From the NCBI RefSeq assembly GCF_963674635.1, contig NZ_OY771475.1, positions 1,488,001 through 1,552,000 of the forward strand: a stretch of 64,000 nucleotides of DNA, written 5' to 3'. The position numbers were made by a program, and so were the translations under genes. Below the pieces are notes generated by a model. That model saw nothing but the letters and a program-made list of their open reading frames with translations, had not been told where the DNA came from and did no database searches. Each line of letters opens with the position of its first letter. The stretch's first letter is position 1. The stretch is from Breoghania sp. (GTDB lineage: Bacteria; Pseudomonadota; Alphaproteobacteria; Rhizobiales; Stappiaceae). Of this stretch, positions 1-9,958 are shown one piece after another.

Positions 1-3000
1 GTGTCGTCATCGATCGCGATGTTCAAGACGCCGACCATCTGATCACCGTCGCCATCCGTTGCCGTGTAGCCGATGGGAAGGTTCGCGTTTTCCTCAAAGC
101 CCAGATCAAGCGCATGCTCGATGGGCGCATTCATCGTGAAGCTGTAGGAGCCGTCCGCGTTGATCACCAGAACCGCGGCCTCACCGTAGTGATCGCTCGA
201 AGCCGTCCACGTCGTCGCGCCGCCCGCGGAGCGAACGCCCGCGCTCCATGTGATGGATTCCGTCTGCGCAAAACCGTCCGCATCCGCAAACACCACGTTG
301 AAGCCCGGCAGGCTCACATCGATCGAACCAAGCCCGTCCGCTCCCATCGAGAACAGCGTGCCTGCCCCGCCGGAAACCGTCTTCAGGTTCGGATCCACAT
401 CGAAGAAACCGCCGTCATTCGCAGGCGTGAACTCCGTCTGCGCCTCGTCATCCAGCGTATCCGCAGCAATCGTGACATTCATCATCGGCGTCGGCGTGTC
501 GTCATTCACGCTCACGCGCAGCGAGGCCTCCGCGGTGTCGCCATCGCCATCCGTCACCGTGAACGAGAAGTCCAGATCCTCGTTCTCCTCAACCAGCGGC
601 GCAGCCGTGTCGTGAGCAATCGGCGCGTTCAGCGTGAAGGTGTAGGATCCATCCGCGTTGACCACCAGAACCGCGGCAGGCGCATGGTTCGCGCTCGACG
701 CCGTCCAGGTCGTCGTGCCCGACGCATCCGTCGTGCCCGCATCCCACGAGACGGATTCCACCTGTGCAAAGCCGTTGGCATCTTCGAAGACGACATCGAA
801 GGCCGGTGCGGTCAGCGTGATCGCGGCAAAGCCATCCGCCCCCATCGAGAACAGCGTGCCGGCGCCGCCCGACACCGTCTTGACGTTCGGATCCGGATCG
901 AAAAGCCCGCCGTCATTCGTCGGCGTGAACTCCGTCTGCGCCTCGTCATCCAGCGCCGTGGACGCCGTGTAGCTCTCGCCCTCCGGCGTATCGTCATTCA
1001 CATTGACGGTGAGCGACCCGGAGGCCGTGTCGTCGTCGCCGTCGGTGACGGTAAAGTCGAAGGTCAGCGCCAGATCGTCGCTCTCGGTCGCATCATCGCT
1101 CGAATGCGCCAGCGGCGCCGATTGCTCGAAGCTGTAGGAGCCGTTATTCCCGATCGTCAGTGTCGCGACCGTCTGACCGCTTACATCCCCCGTCGCCGTC
1201 CAGACAGTCTCGCCCGTGCCGGTGACGCCCGAACTCCACGTCACGCCCTCAACACCCGCAACGCCGCCATTGTCGTAGATCGCAGAGACCGTCGGGAATG
1301 CGTCCACATCCACCGACTTCACCCCATCCGCACCCGCCGAGAACAGAACCCCAGCAGCGCCCGAGACAATGCCGTCCGCATCCACAACATCGCCCGACGG
1401 CGCCGCAGCACCCGGATTGCTGATCGAAGCGTAATCACCCTTGCCTTCATCATCCGTGCGATCCGCAGCCGTCACGTCATAGGCAACAGGCGTGTCGTCA
1501 TCGATCGCGATGTTCAAGACGCCGACCATCTGATCACCGTCGCCATCCGTTGCCGTGTAGCCGATGGGAAGGTTCGCGTTTTCCTCAAAGCCCAGATCAA
1601 GCGCATGCTCGATGGGCGCATTCATCGTGAAGCTGTAGGAGCCGTCCGCGTTGATCACCAGAACCGCGGCCTCACCGTAGTGATCGCTCGAAGCCGTCCA
1701 CGTCGTCGCGCCGCCCGCGGAGCGAACGCCCGCGCTCCATGTGATGGATTCCGTCTGCGCAAAACCGTCCGCATCCGCAAACACCACGTTGAAGCCCGGC
1801 AGGCTCACATCGATCGAACCAAGCCCGTCCGCTCCCATCGAGAACAGCGTGCCTGCCCCGCCGGAAACCGTCTTCAGGTTCGGATCCACATCGAAGAAAC
1901 CGCCGTCATTCGCAGGCGTGAACTCCGTCTGCGCCTCGTCATCCAGCGTATCCGCAGCAATCGTGACATTCATCATCGGCGTCGGCGTGTCGTCATTCAC
2001 GCTCACGCGCAGCGAGGCCTCCGCGGTGTCGCCATCGCCATCCGTCACCGTGAAGGAGAAGTCCAGATCCTCGTTCTCTTCAACCAGCGGCGCAGCCGTG
2101 TCGTGAGCAATCGGCGCGTTCAGCGTGAAGGTGTAGGATCCATCCGCGTTGACCACCAGAACCGCGGCAGGCGCATGGTTCGCGCTCGACGCCGTCCAGG
2201 TCGTCGTGCCCGACGCATCCGTCGTGCCCGCATCCCACGAGACGGATTCCACCTGTGCAAAGCCGTTGGCATCTTCGAAGACGACATCGAAGGCCGGTGC
2301 GGTCAGCGTGATCGCGGCAAAGCCATCCGCCCCCATCGAGAACAGCGTGCCGGCGCCGCCCGACACCGTCTTGACGTTCGGATCCGGATCGAAAAGCCCG
2401 CCGTCATTCGTCGGCGTGAACTCCGTCTGCGCCTCGTCATCCAGCGCCGTGGACGCCGTGTAGCTCTCGCCCTCCGGCGTATCGTCATTCACATTGACGG
2501 TGAGCGACCCGGAGGCCGTGTCGTCGTCGCCGTCGGTGACGGTAAAGTCGAAGGTCAGCGCCAGATCGTCGCTCTCGGTCGCATCATCGCTCGAATGCGC
2601 CAGCGGCGCCGATTGCTCGAAGCTGTAGGAGCCGTTATTCCCGATCGTCAGTGTCGCGACCGTCTGACCGCTTACATCCCCCGTCGCCGTCCAGACAGTC
2701 TCGCCCGTGCCGGTGACGCCCGAACTCCACGTCACGCCCTCAACACCCGCAACGCCGCCATTGTCGTAGATCGCAGAGACCGTCGGGAATGCGTCCACAT
2801 CCACCGACTTCACCCCATCCGCACCCGCCGAGAACAGAACCCCAGCAGCGCCCGAGACAATGCCGTCCGCATCCACAACATCGCCCGACGGCGCCGCAGC
2901 ACCCGGATTGCTGATCGAAGCGTAATCACCCTTGCCTTCATCATCCGTGCGATCCGCAGCCGTCACGTCATAGGCAACAGGCGTGTCGTCATCGATCGCG

Positions 3001-4473
3001 ATGTTCAAGACGCCGACCATCTGATCACCGTCGCCATCCGTTGCCGTGTAGCCGATGGGAAGGTTCGCGTTTTCCTCAAAGCCCAGATCAAGCGCATGCT
3101 CGATGGGCGCATTCATCGTGAAGCTGTAGGAGCCGTCCGCGTTGATCACCAGAACCGCGGCCTCACCGTAGTGATCGCTCGAAGCCGTCCACGTCGTCGC
3201 GCCGCCCGCGGAGCGAACGCCCGCGCTCCATGTGATGGATTCCGTCTGCGCAAAACCGTCCGCATCCGCAAACACCACGTTGAAGCCCGGCAGGCTCACA
3301 TCGATCGAACCAAGCCCGTCCGCTCCCATCGAGAACAGCGTGCCTGCCCCGCCGGAAACCGTCTTCAGGTTCGGATCCACATCGAAGAAACCGCCGTCAT
3401 TCGCAGGCGTGAACTCCGTCTGCGCCTCGTCATCCAGCGTATCCGCAGCAATCGTGACATTCATCATCGGCGTCGGCGTGTCGTCATTCACGCTCACGCG
3501 CAGCGAGGCCTCCGCGGTGTCGCCATCGCCATCCGTCACCGTGAAGGAGAAGTCCAGATCCTCGTTCTCTTCAACCAGCGGCGCGGCGCTGTCGTGAGCA
3601 ATCGGAGCGTTCAGCGTGAAGCTGTAGGATCCATCCGCGTTGACCACCAGAACCGCCGCAGGCGCATGGTTCGCGCTCGACGCCGTCCAGGTCGTCGTGC
3701 CAGACGCATCCGTCGTGCCCGCATCCCACGAGACGGATTCCACCTGTGCAAAGCCGTTCGCATCCTCGAAGACGACATCGAAGGCCGGTGCGGTCAGCGT
3801 GATCGAGGCAAAGCCATCCGCTCCCATCGTGAACAGCGTGCCAGCCCCGCCCGACACCGTCTTGACGTTCGGATCCGGATCGAAAAGCCCGCCGTCATTC
3901 GTCGGCGTGAACTCCGTCTGCGCCTCGTCATCCAGCGTCGTGGACGCCGTGTAGCTCTCGCCCTCCGGCGTATCGTCATTCACATTGACGGTGAGCGACC
4001 CGGAGGCCGTGTCGTCATCGCCGTCGGTGACGGTGAAGTCGAAGGTCAGCGCCAGTTCGTCGCTCTCGGTCGCATCATTGCTCGAATGCGCCAGCGGCGC
4101 CGATTGCTCGAAGCTGTAGGAGCCGTCATTGCCGATCGTCAGTGTCGCGACCGTCTGACCGCTTACATCCCCCGTCGCCGTCCAGACAGTCTCGCCCGTG
4201 CCGGTGACGCCCGAACTCCACGTCACGCCCTCAACACCCGCAACGCCGCCATTGTCGTAGATCGCAGAGATCGTCGGGAATGTGTCCACATCCACCGACT
4301 TCACCCCATCCGCACCCGCAGAGAACAGAACCCCAGCCGCGCCCGAGACAATGCCGTCCGCATCCACAACATCGCCCGACGGCGCCGCAGCACCCGGATT
4401 GCTGATCGAAGCGTAATCGCCCTTGCCTTCGTCGTCCGTGCGATCCGCAGCCGTCACGTCATAGGCAACAGGC
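1..4473. repeat. Three tandem copies of a 1,491-bp unit inside the giant gene
   Basis: The same sequence begins at 1, 1492 and 2983, a period of 1,491 bp or 497 codons, so the reading frame is kept. Each unit encodes three modules of about 165 residues (A, B and C in plus-strand order). Copies 1 and 2 differ at very few bases; copy 3 has more changes, mostly near its right end. This level of identity points to recent duplication or gene conversion. Confidence 0.95.
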
Positions 4474-7460
4474 GTGTCGTCATTCACGCTCACGCGCAGC
4501 GAGGCATCCGCGGTGTCGCCATCGCCATCCGTCACCGTGAACGAGAAGTCCAGATCCTCGTTCTCCTCAACCAGCGGCGCAGCCGTGTCGTGGGCAATCG
4601 GCGCGTTCAGCGTGAAGCTGTAGGATCCATCCGCGTTGACCACCAGAACCGCCGCCGGCGCATGGTTCGCGCTCGACGCCGTCCAGGTCGTCGTGCCCGC
4701 CGCATCCGTCGTGCCCGCATCCCACGAGACGGATTCCACCTGCGCAAAGCCGTCGGCATCTTCATAGACGACATCGAAGGCCGGTGCGGTCAGCGTGATC
4801 GAGGCAAAGCCGTCCGCTCCCATAGAGAACAGCGTGCCGGCCCCGCCCGACACCGTCTTGACGTTCGGATCCGGATCGAAAAGCCCGCCGTCATTCGTCG
4901 GCGTGAACTCCGTCTGCGCCTCGTCATCCAGCGTCGTGGACGCCGTGTAGCTCTCGCCCTCCGGCGTATCGTCATTCACATTGACGGTGAGCGACCCGGA
5001 GGCCGTGTCGTCATCGCCGTCGGTGACGGTGAAGTCGAAGGTCAGCGCCAGTTCGTCGCTCTCGGTCGCATCATTGCTCGAATGCGCCAGCGGCGCCGAT
5101 TGCTCGAAGCTGTAGGAGCCGTCATTGCCGATCGTCAGTGTCGCGACCGTCTGACCGCTTACATCCCCCGTCGCCGTCCAGACAGTCTCGCCCGTGCCGG
5201 TGACGCCCGAACTCCACGTCACGCCCTCAACACCCGCAACGCCGCCATTGTCGTAGATCGCAGAGATCGTCGGGAATGTGTCCACATCCACCGACTTCAC
5301 CCCATCCGCACCCGCAGAGAACAGAACCCCAGCCGCGCCCGAGACAATGCCGTCCGCATCCACAACATCGCCCGACGGCGCCGCAGCACCCGGATTGCTG
5401 ATCGAAGCGTAATCGCCCTTGCCTTCGTCGTCCGTGCGATCCGCAGCCGTCACGTCATAGGCAACAGGCGTGTCGTCATTCACGCTCACGCGCAGCGAGG
5501 CATCCGCGGTGTCGCCATCGCCATCCGTCACCGTGAACGAGAAGTCCAGATCCTCGTTCTCCTCAACCAGCGGCGCAGCCGTGTCGTGGGCAATCGGCGC
5601 GTTCAGCGTGAAGCTGTAGGATCCATCCGCGTTGACCACCAGAACCGCCGCCGGCGCATGGTTCGCGCTCGACGCCGTCCAGGTCGTCGTGCCCGCCGCA
5701 TCCGTCGTGCCCGCATCCCACGAGACGGATTCCACCTGCGCAAAGCCGTCGGCATCTTCATAGACGACATCGAAGGCCGGTGCGGTCAGCGTGATCGAGG
5801 CAAAGCCGTCCGCTCCCATAGAGAACAGCGTGCCGGCCCCGCCCGACACCGTCTTGACGTTCGGATCCGGATCGAAAAGCCCGCCGTCATTCGTCGGCGC
5901 GAACTCCGTCTGCGCCTCGTCATCCAGCGTCGTGGTGGCCGTGTAGCTCTCACCAAGTGGAGCATCGTCTTCCACGGTCACGATAAAGCTGTCGGACGCG
6001 ACGTCTCCATCGCCGTCCTTTGCGTTGAAATCAAAGGACAGATCAACGCCATCCTCACCGGCGGCGGGATGGTCGAGCACGTCGGAAAGCGTGAATGTAT
6101 AGCTGCCGGTCCCGTCGTCGTTCAGCGTCACGGTGAAGACTGTCCGCTCGCCCGTTCCACCCGGATCGACCACCCCCGTCAGGGTCGTACCATCGGCAGA
6201 GATCACGTAGACGATCGGATCACCCGCCGATGTCAGCCCCGAAGCGCCGGACTGCGCCGGATCGAAGGTCAGCGTACGGTCGCCTGTGGCACCGGCTAGC
6301 GCATCGTTGTCGCCATTGTCAGACCCCCAGGCGATATCGAGATCGCCCCCCGTCGTCAGGGCCTCCTTGGTATCGTCATTGCCGAGCGGAAGATCATCCT
6401 CATTCACGGACGATGATACCGGCGCGCCGATTTCCGGGGCATCGTCGGTCACCGTCACGCGGAAAAAGGAATCCACATCATCGCCGTTAGCATCCGAGGC
6501 GTTGAAGGAGAAGGTGACGGGAATATCGTCCCCTTCGCCTGAACCGACGTGATCGAGATTGCCGGACAGCGTGAAAGTGTAGAGACCGTTCGTCGCCGCG
6601 AAGGTCTCCAGAAGGACGGTGAAGACAACCTCTCCGCCGACGCCTTGCGTCGCGGTCAGGGTCTGGCCGCCATCGCCGTTGCCCACGATCGAATAGACGA
6701 GCGGGATACCGTCGGACGTGAGATCAAGCGGCACCCCATTGATATCGAGCGGAATGCCTGCGCCATTTGTGTTGAAGGTCAGGCCGCGCCCCACCGCGCC
6801 ATCATCGCCGAAATCGATACCGAGACTGCCGGTCGCCACCGTGCCCGCACCGCTTGTAGCATCCGTGCCGTCGGGCAGATCATCCTCGTCGATCAAGCCC
6901 TCTTCGGCGAGACCGGCGATCGGAAGTGTATTGATCTCCTCTGCCGCAGTGGGGGCCGGACCGTCCCCGCCCAAACCGTCAGCCGTCGTGCCGAGCAGAC
7001 TGGCGAGGTCAGCAGTATCGCCCAATCCACCGATTTCCGTTGACTGGAAATCCGCGCCAGAACCGGTCGGTCCGCCAAGCGCCGTATTGAGGCTTGCGGC
7101 ATCGCCCGCGGCTGTCTGAATTTCGTTGGTGGTCTGCACCTGGGCAATATCGACAAATTGGTCGATATCAATAAACCGGCCATCGCCAACAATCAGGTTA
7201 TCGGCACTGGTATCACCCGAGAAGAAATCGACAATGACGATTGTCGACCCGTCCTCGAATACAAGCTGAAGGTTTTCGCCGACATGAAAGAACGAAATCG
7301 GGTCGTTCAATATCTGCCTGAAATCGACCCGCTGACCGGGTGACATCTCAAGCGTGATCTGCGTCCCGGACAGTGGCTTGATCAATGCCAGTGGGGCTGG
7401 CGCCCCCTCGCCAGAACCTGCCTGCGGCTGCGCAACTCCAACCAACTCGTCCATCGTCAT
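1..7460 (-). CDS. Giant secreted repeat protein (T1SS-143/DUF5801-like RTX-type adhesin), 3' end outside window
   Basis: The minus-strand frame stays open from an ATG at 7460 (MTMDEL; an alternative ATG is at 7454) to the window edge, giving 2,486 codons without a stop. Residues 1 to about 200 are a unique acidic N-terminus with a motif near IKPLSGTQITLE. Residues about 205-345 and 346-497 look like two T1SS-143-type domains. From about residue 498 there are twelve modules of about 165 residues, each ending in TDGDGD and then NDDTP, in the order BCBCBACBACBA. Abundant Asp-Gly motifs suggest calcium-dependent folding after type I export. The C-terminal secretion signal and any transporter genes would lie to the left of the window. 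Family assignment comes from motif style only; a large surface adhesin or biofilm protein is the likely role. Confidence 0.85.
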   Translation of the reverse strand, partial: MTMDELVGVAQPQAGSGEGAPAPLALIKPLSGTQITLEMSPGQRVDFRQILNDPISFFHVGENLQLVFEDGSTIVIVDFFSGDTSADNLIVGDGRFIDIDQFVDIAQVQTTNEIQTAAGDAASLNTALGGPTGSGADFQSTEIGGLGDTADLASLLGTTADGLGGDGPAPTAAEEINTLPIAGLAEEGLIDEDDLPDGTDATSGAGTVATGSLGIDFGDDGAVGRGLTFNTNGAGIPLDINGVPLDLTSDGIPLVYSIVGNGDGGQTLTATQGVGGEVVFTVLLETFAATNGLYTFTLSGNLDHVGSGEGDDIPVTFSFNASDANGDDVDSFFRVTVTDDAPEIGAPVSSSVNEDDLPLGNDDTKEALTTGGDLDIAWGSDNGDNDALAGATGDRTLTFDPAQSGASGLTSAGDPIVYVISADGTTLTGVVDPGGTGERTVFTVTLNDDGTGSYTFTLSDVLDHPAAGEDGVDLSFDFNAKDGDGDVASDSFIVTVEDDAPLGESYTATTTLDDEAQTEFAPTNDGGLFDPDPNVKTVSGGAGTLFSMGADGFASITLTAPAFDVVYEDADGFAQVESVSWDAGTTDAAGTTTWTASSANHAPAAVLVVNADGSYSFTLNAPIAHDTAAPLVEENEDLDFSFTVTDGDGDTADASLRVSVNDDTPVAYDVTAADRTDDEGKGDYASISNPGAAAPSGDVVDADGIVSGAAGVLFSAGADGVKSVDVDTFPTISAIYDNGGVAGVEGVTWSSGVTGTGETVWTATGDVSGQTVATLTIGNDGSYSFEQSAPLAHSSNDATESDELALTFDFTVTDGDDDTASGSLTVNVNDDTPEGESYTASTTLDDEAQTEFTPTNDGGLFDPDPNVKTVSGGAGTLFSMGADGFASITLTAPAFDVVYEDADGFAQVESVSWDAGTTDAAGTTTWTASSANHAPAAVLVVNADGSYSFTLNAPIAHDTAAPLVEENEDLDFSFTVTDGDGDTADASLRVSVNDDTPVAYDVTAADRTDDEGKGDYASISNPGAAAPSGDVVDADGIVSGAAGVLFSAGADGVKSVDVDTFPTISAIYDNGGVAGVEGVTWSSGVTGTGETVWTATGDVSGQTVATLTIGNDGSYSFEQSAPLAHSSNDATESDELALTFDFTVTDGDDDTASGSLTVNVNDDTPEGESYTASTTLDDEAQTEFTPTNDGGLFDPDPNVKTVSGGAGTLFTMGADGFASITLTAPAFDVVFEDANGFAQVESVSWDAGTTDASGTTTWTASSANHAPAAVLVVNADGSYSFTLNAPIAHDSAAPLVEENEDLDFSFTVTDGDGDTAEASLRVSVNDDTPTPMMNVTIAADTLDDEAQTEFTPANDGGFFDVDPNLKTVSGGAGTLFSMGADGLGSIDVSLPGFNVVFADADGFAQTESITWSAGVRSAGGATTWTASSDHYGEAAVLVINADGSYSFTMNAPIEHALDLGFEENANLPIGYTATDGDGDQMVGVLNIAIDDDTPVAYDVTAADRTDDEGKGDYASISNPGAAAPSGDVVDADGIVSGAAGVLFSAGADGVKSVDVDAFPTVSAIYDNGGVAGVEGVTWSSGVTGTGETVWTATGDVSGQTVATLTIGNNGSYSFEQSAPLAHSSDDATESDDLALTFDFTVTDGDDDTASGSLTVNVNDDTPEGESYTASTALDDEAQTEFTPTNDGGLFDPDPNVKTVSGGAGTLFSMGADGFAAITLTAPAFDVVFEDANGFAQVESVSWDAGTTDASGTTTWTASSANHAPAAVLVVNADGSYTFTLNAPIAHDTAAPLVEENEDLDFSFTVTDGDGDTAEASLRVSVNDDTPTPMMNVTIAADTLDDEAQTEFTPANDGGFFDVDPNLKTVSGGAGTLFSMGADGLGSIDVSLPGFNVVFADADGFAQTESITWSAGVRSAGGATTWTASSDHYGEAAVLVINADGSYSFTMNAPIEHALDLGFEENANLPIGYTATDGDGDQMVGVLNIAIDDDTPVAYDVTAADRTDDEGKGDYASISNPGAAAPSGDVVDADGIVSGAAGVLFSAGADGVKSVDVDAFPTVSAIYDNGGVAGVEGVTWSSGVTGTGETVWTATGDVSGQTVATLTIGNNGSYSFEQSAPLAHSSDDATESDDLALTFDFTVTDGDDDTASGSLTVNVNDDTPEGESYTASTALDDEAQTEFTPTNDGGLFDPDPNVKTVSGGAGTLFSMGADGFAAITLTAPAFDVVFEDANGFAQVESVSWDAGTTDASGTTTWTASSANHAPAAVLVVNADGSYTFTLNAPIAHDTAAPLVEENEDLDFSFTVTDGDGDTAEASLRVSVNDDTPTPMMNVTIAADTLDDEAQTEFTPANDGGFFDVDPNLKTVSGGAGTLFSMGADGLGSIDVSLPGFNVVFADADGFAQTESITWSAGVRSAGGATTWTASSDHYGEAAVLVINADGSYSFTMNAPIEHALDLGFEENANLPIGYTATDGDGDQMVGVLNIAIDDD
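4474..5965. repeat. 996-bp two-module repeat unit plus a partial copy
   Basis: At 4474 the sequence matches the start of the 1,491-bp unit for only a few bases and then jumps to module B, so module A is missing. The B+C unit (4474-5469, 996 bp) is followed by another B module (5470 to about 5965), nearly identical to the one before. Right of 5965 the sequence becomes unique. The module set therefore changes from BC to BAC along the protein. Confidence 0.9.
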
Positions 7461-7955
7461 GCCCACCCAGAATACCGAAAATACCGCACTAAATTTTTAC
7501 GATTTGTTTACGAAAATCAACCTAGCGGAAGTTCTATCATGTCGGATAGTTAATTTAACTATTTTTACGACACCAGCACCCGGGCACGGAGTATCCCACC
7601 CACGTCGACTTCCCCTCCAATGTTCTTTCTGCCGCTCACAGCGTATTCGCGACACCGCCGCCGCGTGGCAGAATCGCAACGCCGCCCTCGTTTCGTGCGA
7701 GATTTCGCGCTTTTTTCGCCTATTTCGAAACTGACCAATTCAAAGCACTTACGTTTTCAAATCTTCATTTTATTTAAATGGGTAATAAACGACCCAGTTC
7801 ACTTCAGGTGATCCATCCGCTGCGCCAATTCAGATGATAGGCCATGAGAGCCCGGGTTATAGGCTTTTCGTATAGCCCTTTTGGGCTGCCTGCAGTCTAA
7901 GGTCGCAACCTGTATAGCAGGTCGTGCAAGCAGAATGACGGAACAGAGACGACGC
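7461..7955. other. Intergenic region between the giant gene and the HTD2-like gene
   Basis: This region must carry divergent promoters and is visibly richer in A+T than its neighbours. I find no gene in it. At 7854-7878 an 8-bp stem with one G-U pair encloses a 9-base loop and is followed by TTTT on the plus strand, resembling an attenuator ahead of the gene at 7956. A short palindrome, ACCTG-TATAG-CAGGT, lies at 7908-7922. Confidence 0.5.
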
Positions 7956-8777
7956 ATGAACGAGTACGAGGAATGGATCGGTCGCAAACGCCGTATGCAC
8001 GACATTGTCAGCCCGCGGCTTGCCGAGCATTACGCGGTCACGCTGGACGAGATTCTCGCAGAAGGACCGGAGCTGCCAGGCATTCAGTGGTGTTTGTCGC
8101 CCGATGCGTTGCCCCCAGCAGATCTGGGACGGGATGGGCACCCGAAAACCGGCCTGTTTTTGCCGAAGCTGCCCCTTCCCCGGCGCATGTGGGCCAGCGG
8201 CGACCTTGAGATGACAGGCGGCCTGTGTCTTGGCGACAAGGTCACCCGCACCTCCACAATCACTGATATCAGCTTCAAGACGGGGCGCACCGGCGACCTG
8301 GGGTTCGTCACCGTCGAACACCGTTATGCGGTCTCAGGGGAAACCCGCATCAACGAACGCCAGATGATCGTCTATCGCGACGACCCTTCACCCGATGCAC
8401 CCGCCCCAACGCCTCCTCAGGCCGACATCTGGCAGGTCGTCCACAAAGCGCAGGTGAAGACCAACCCAACGCTTCTCTTCCGCTATTCGGCACTGACCTT
8501 CAACGGCCACCGCATTCATTACGACCACCCATATGCAACCGGCGTTGAGGGATATGCCGGGCTGGTCGTCCACGGCCCCCTTCAGGCGACATGGTTGCAG
8601 AATGTCGCCACCACAGTTCTGGGGCGAACGCCGCGCAGCTTCACCTATCGTGGGATGGCGCCGCTCATCTGTGGCGCCACAGCAATTGTGGAAGCGCGCG
8701 GGAACGGGAAGGAACTGGAGCTTCGTGTGCGCAACGGGCAAGGCAATTTCGTCACCATGCAGGCAAGCGCCACCTGA
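7956..8777 (+). CDS. HTD2/MaoC-like acyl-CoA (FAS1-type) dehydratase or hydratase
   Basis: This 273-residue protein has the double hot-dog layout of the HTD2-like family: an N-terminal MaoC-like half with the WIGR start motif, and a C-terminal half with FNGHRIHYDHPYA followed by GLVVHGPL, where the catalytic Asp/His residues of hydratase-2 folds lie. Relatives include mesaconyl-C4-CoA and itaconyl-CoA hydratases; the substrate here cannot be read from sequence. The start at 7956 fits the family N-terminus; an in-frame ATG at 7935 is possible. It converges on a LysR gene, which is a candidate regulator. Confidence 0.75.
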   Translation: MNEYEEWIGRKRRMHDIVSPRLAEHYAVTLDEILAEGPELPGIQWCLSPDALPPADLGRDGHPKTGLFLPKLPLPRRMWASGDLEMTGGLCLGDKVTRTSTITDISFKTGRTGDLGFVTVEHRYAVSGETRINERQMIVYRDDPSPDAPAPTPPQADIWQVVHKAQVKTNPTLLFRYSALTFNGHRIHYDHPYATGVEGYAGLVVHGPLQATWLQNVATTVLGRTPRSFTYRGMAPLICGATAIVEARGNGKELELRVRNGQGNFVTMQASAT

Positions 8778-8804
8778 ACGAAGGAGCCTGCATGTTCGGG
8801 GCGA

Positions 8805-9761
8805 TCAGTCAGGGTTACCGACCTCATCGATGACGAGTTCGCCTTCCCAGACACCGCGCCGGACCATATCGCGGGCGACGTTGAGCGTAAGCCTTTCCAC
8901 CTCTGCGCAGGCCCGGGTCGCCGCTGTAGCGGGATTTCGGACGAGATAAACGGGACGGGAAATCGCCGGATCAACGACCGGCGCTTTCACGAGGCGTCCA
9001 GAGACAACGAAATCATGGGCTGCGGCCGGCGCAAAGATCGTATGCCCGGAGCCTCTGGCCACAAGTTCCTTTATCTGCGTCATGGCATCGAGTTCAGTCA
9101 CGATGTTGAGTGTGATCCCGGCCTTGGCCGCGTAGTGATCCACAATCCGGCGCAGGCCGTGTGGCTCGCCGGGCAGAACCAGTTCCAGATCGGCCAGATC
9201 CGCCAGCCGGACCGGGGTTCCCGGTTCTGAGGCCAGTGGCCAGGCATCGGGCGCGGAAAAGAAATAGAGATGTTCGTTCAGGACATGGGTCGCCTTGAAA
9301 TGCTCCGCGCCCTGGAGGTCATAGAGGAAGCCGAGCTCAACCGTCCCGTCTTCGACCCATCCCTTTATGAAGCCGCTCATGGCCTCACTGGCGCGCAGAC
9401 GCACTGCGGGCAACTCGATGCGCACCGTCTCCGCCAGCGGAACTGACATGACCATCGAAACGGACGGAGGCAGACCGAAGCGCACCGTGCCCTGAACGAC
9501 CTCACCGAGATCACGGATCTCGGCGATACAGCGGTCAACGCTGTCGGTGATTTCATAGGCGTGCCGCAACAGCACCTGCCCTTCCGGCGTCAGGGACGAC
9601 CCGCGCGGCGAGCGGTCCACCAGCTTGACGCCCAGCTCTTCTTCCATGTTCACCAGATGCTGAGACAGGGAGGGCTGGGCAACGCCGATTTTCTGGGCGG
9701 CGGCTGAAAGAGAGCGCGCCTCGGCGATGGCGATGAAGTAGCGAAGCTGTCGAATATTCAA
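8805..9761 (-). CDS. LysR-family transcriptional regulator
   Basis: This 318-residue protein has a typical LysR N-terminal winged helix-turn-helix (residues 2-60, MNIRQLRYFIAIAE, with AAQKIGVAQPSLSQH as the recognition part), then a linker helix and a periplasmic-binding-protein-like effector domain from about residue 90. Length is normal for the family. It converges with the HTD2-like dehydratase and lies upstream, on the same strand, of a zinc alcohol dehydrogenase (197 bp gap). Either could be its target; the ligand is unknown. Confidence 0.9.
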   Translation of the reverse strand: MNIRQLRYFIAIAEARSLSAAAQKIGVAQPSLSQHLVNMEEELGVKLVDRSPRGSSLTPEGQVLLRHAYEITDSVDRCIAEIRDLGEVVQGTVRFGLPPSVSMVMSVPLAETVRIELPAVRLRASEAMSGFIKGWVEDGTVELGFLYDLQGAEHFKATHVLNEHLYFFSAPDAWPLASEPGTPVRLADLADLELVLPGEPHGLRRIVDHYAAKAGITLNIVTELDAMTQIKELVARGSGHTIFAPAAAHDFVVSGRLVKAPVVDPAISRPVYLVRNPATAATRACAEVERLTLNVARDMVRRGVWEGELVIDEVGNPD

Positions 9762-9958
9762 GGCGTTTCAATTCGCTCCCGGATTTCACCATCGCGTGTT
9801 GCAGCGCCGGGCCGAAACGCCCCGGCGGGCTCGCGCAATGGTCCGACAATACATCGGTCCCTTTCAAACGGGGGGGCTTTTCTTGCAGCCCTGCGGCGCT
9901 TGTTGCCCGCACGAACACATTCCCCATGCGCCGTGCGGGCCCATTCGGTGTCGACGCT

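Noticed and set aside
114..6299. A 2,061-residue open frame on the plus strand rich in Arg, Ile and Val
   Set aside because: It is the antisense shadow of the repetitive giant gene. The minus frame gives recognisable Asp-Gly repeat domains, while this frame gives an Arg-rich sequence with no domain character; the repeats copy the same stop-free pattern.
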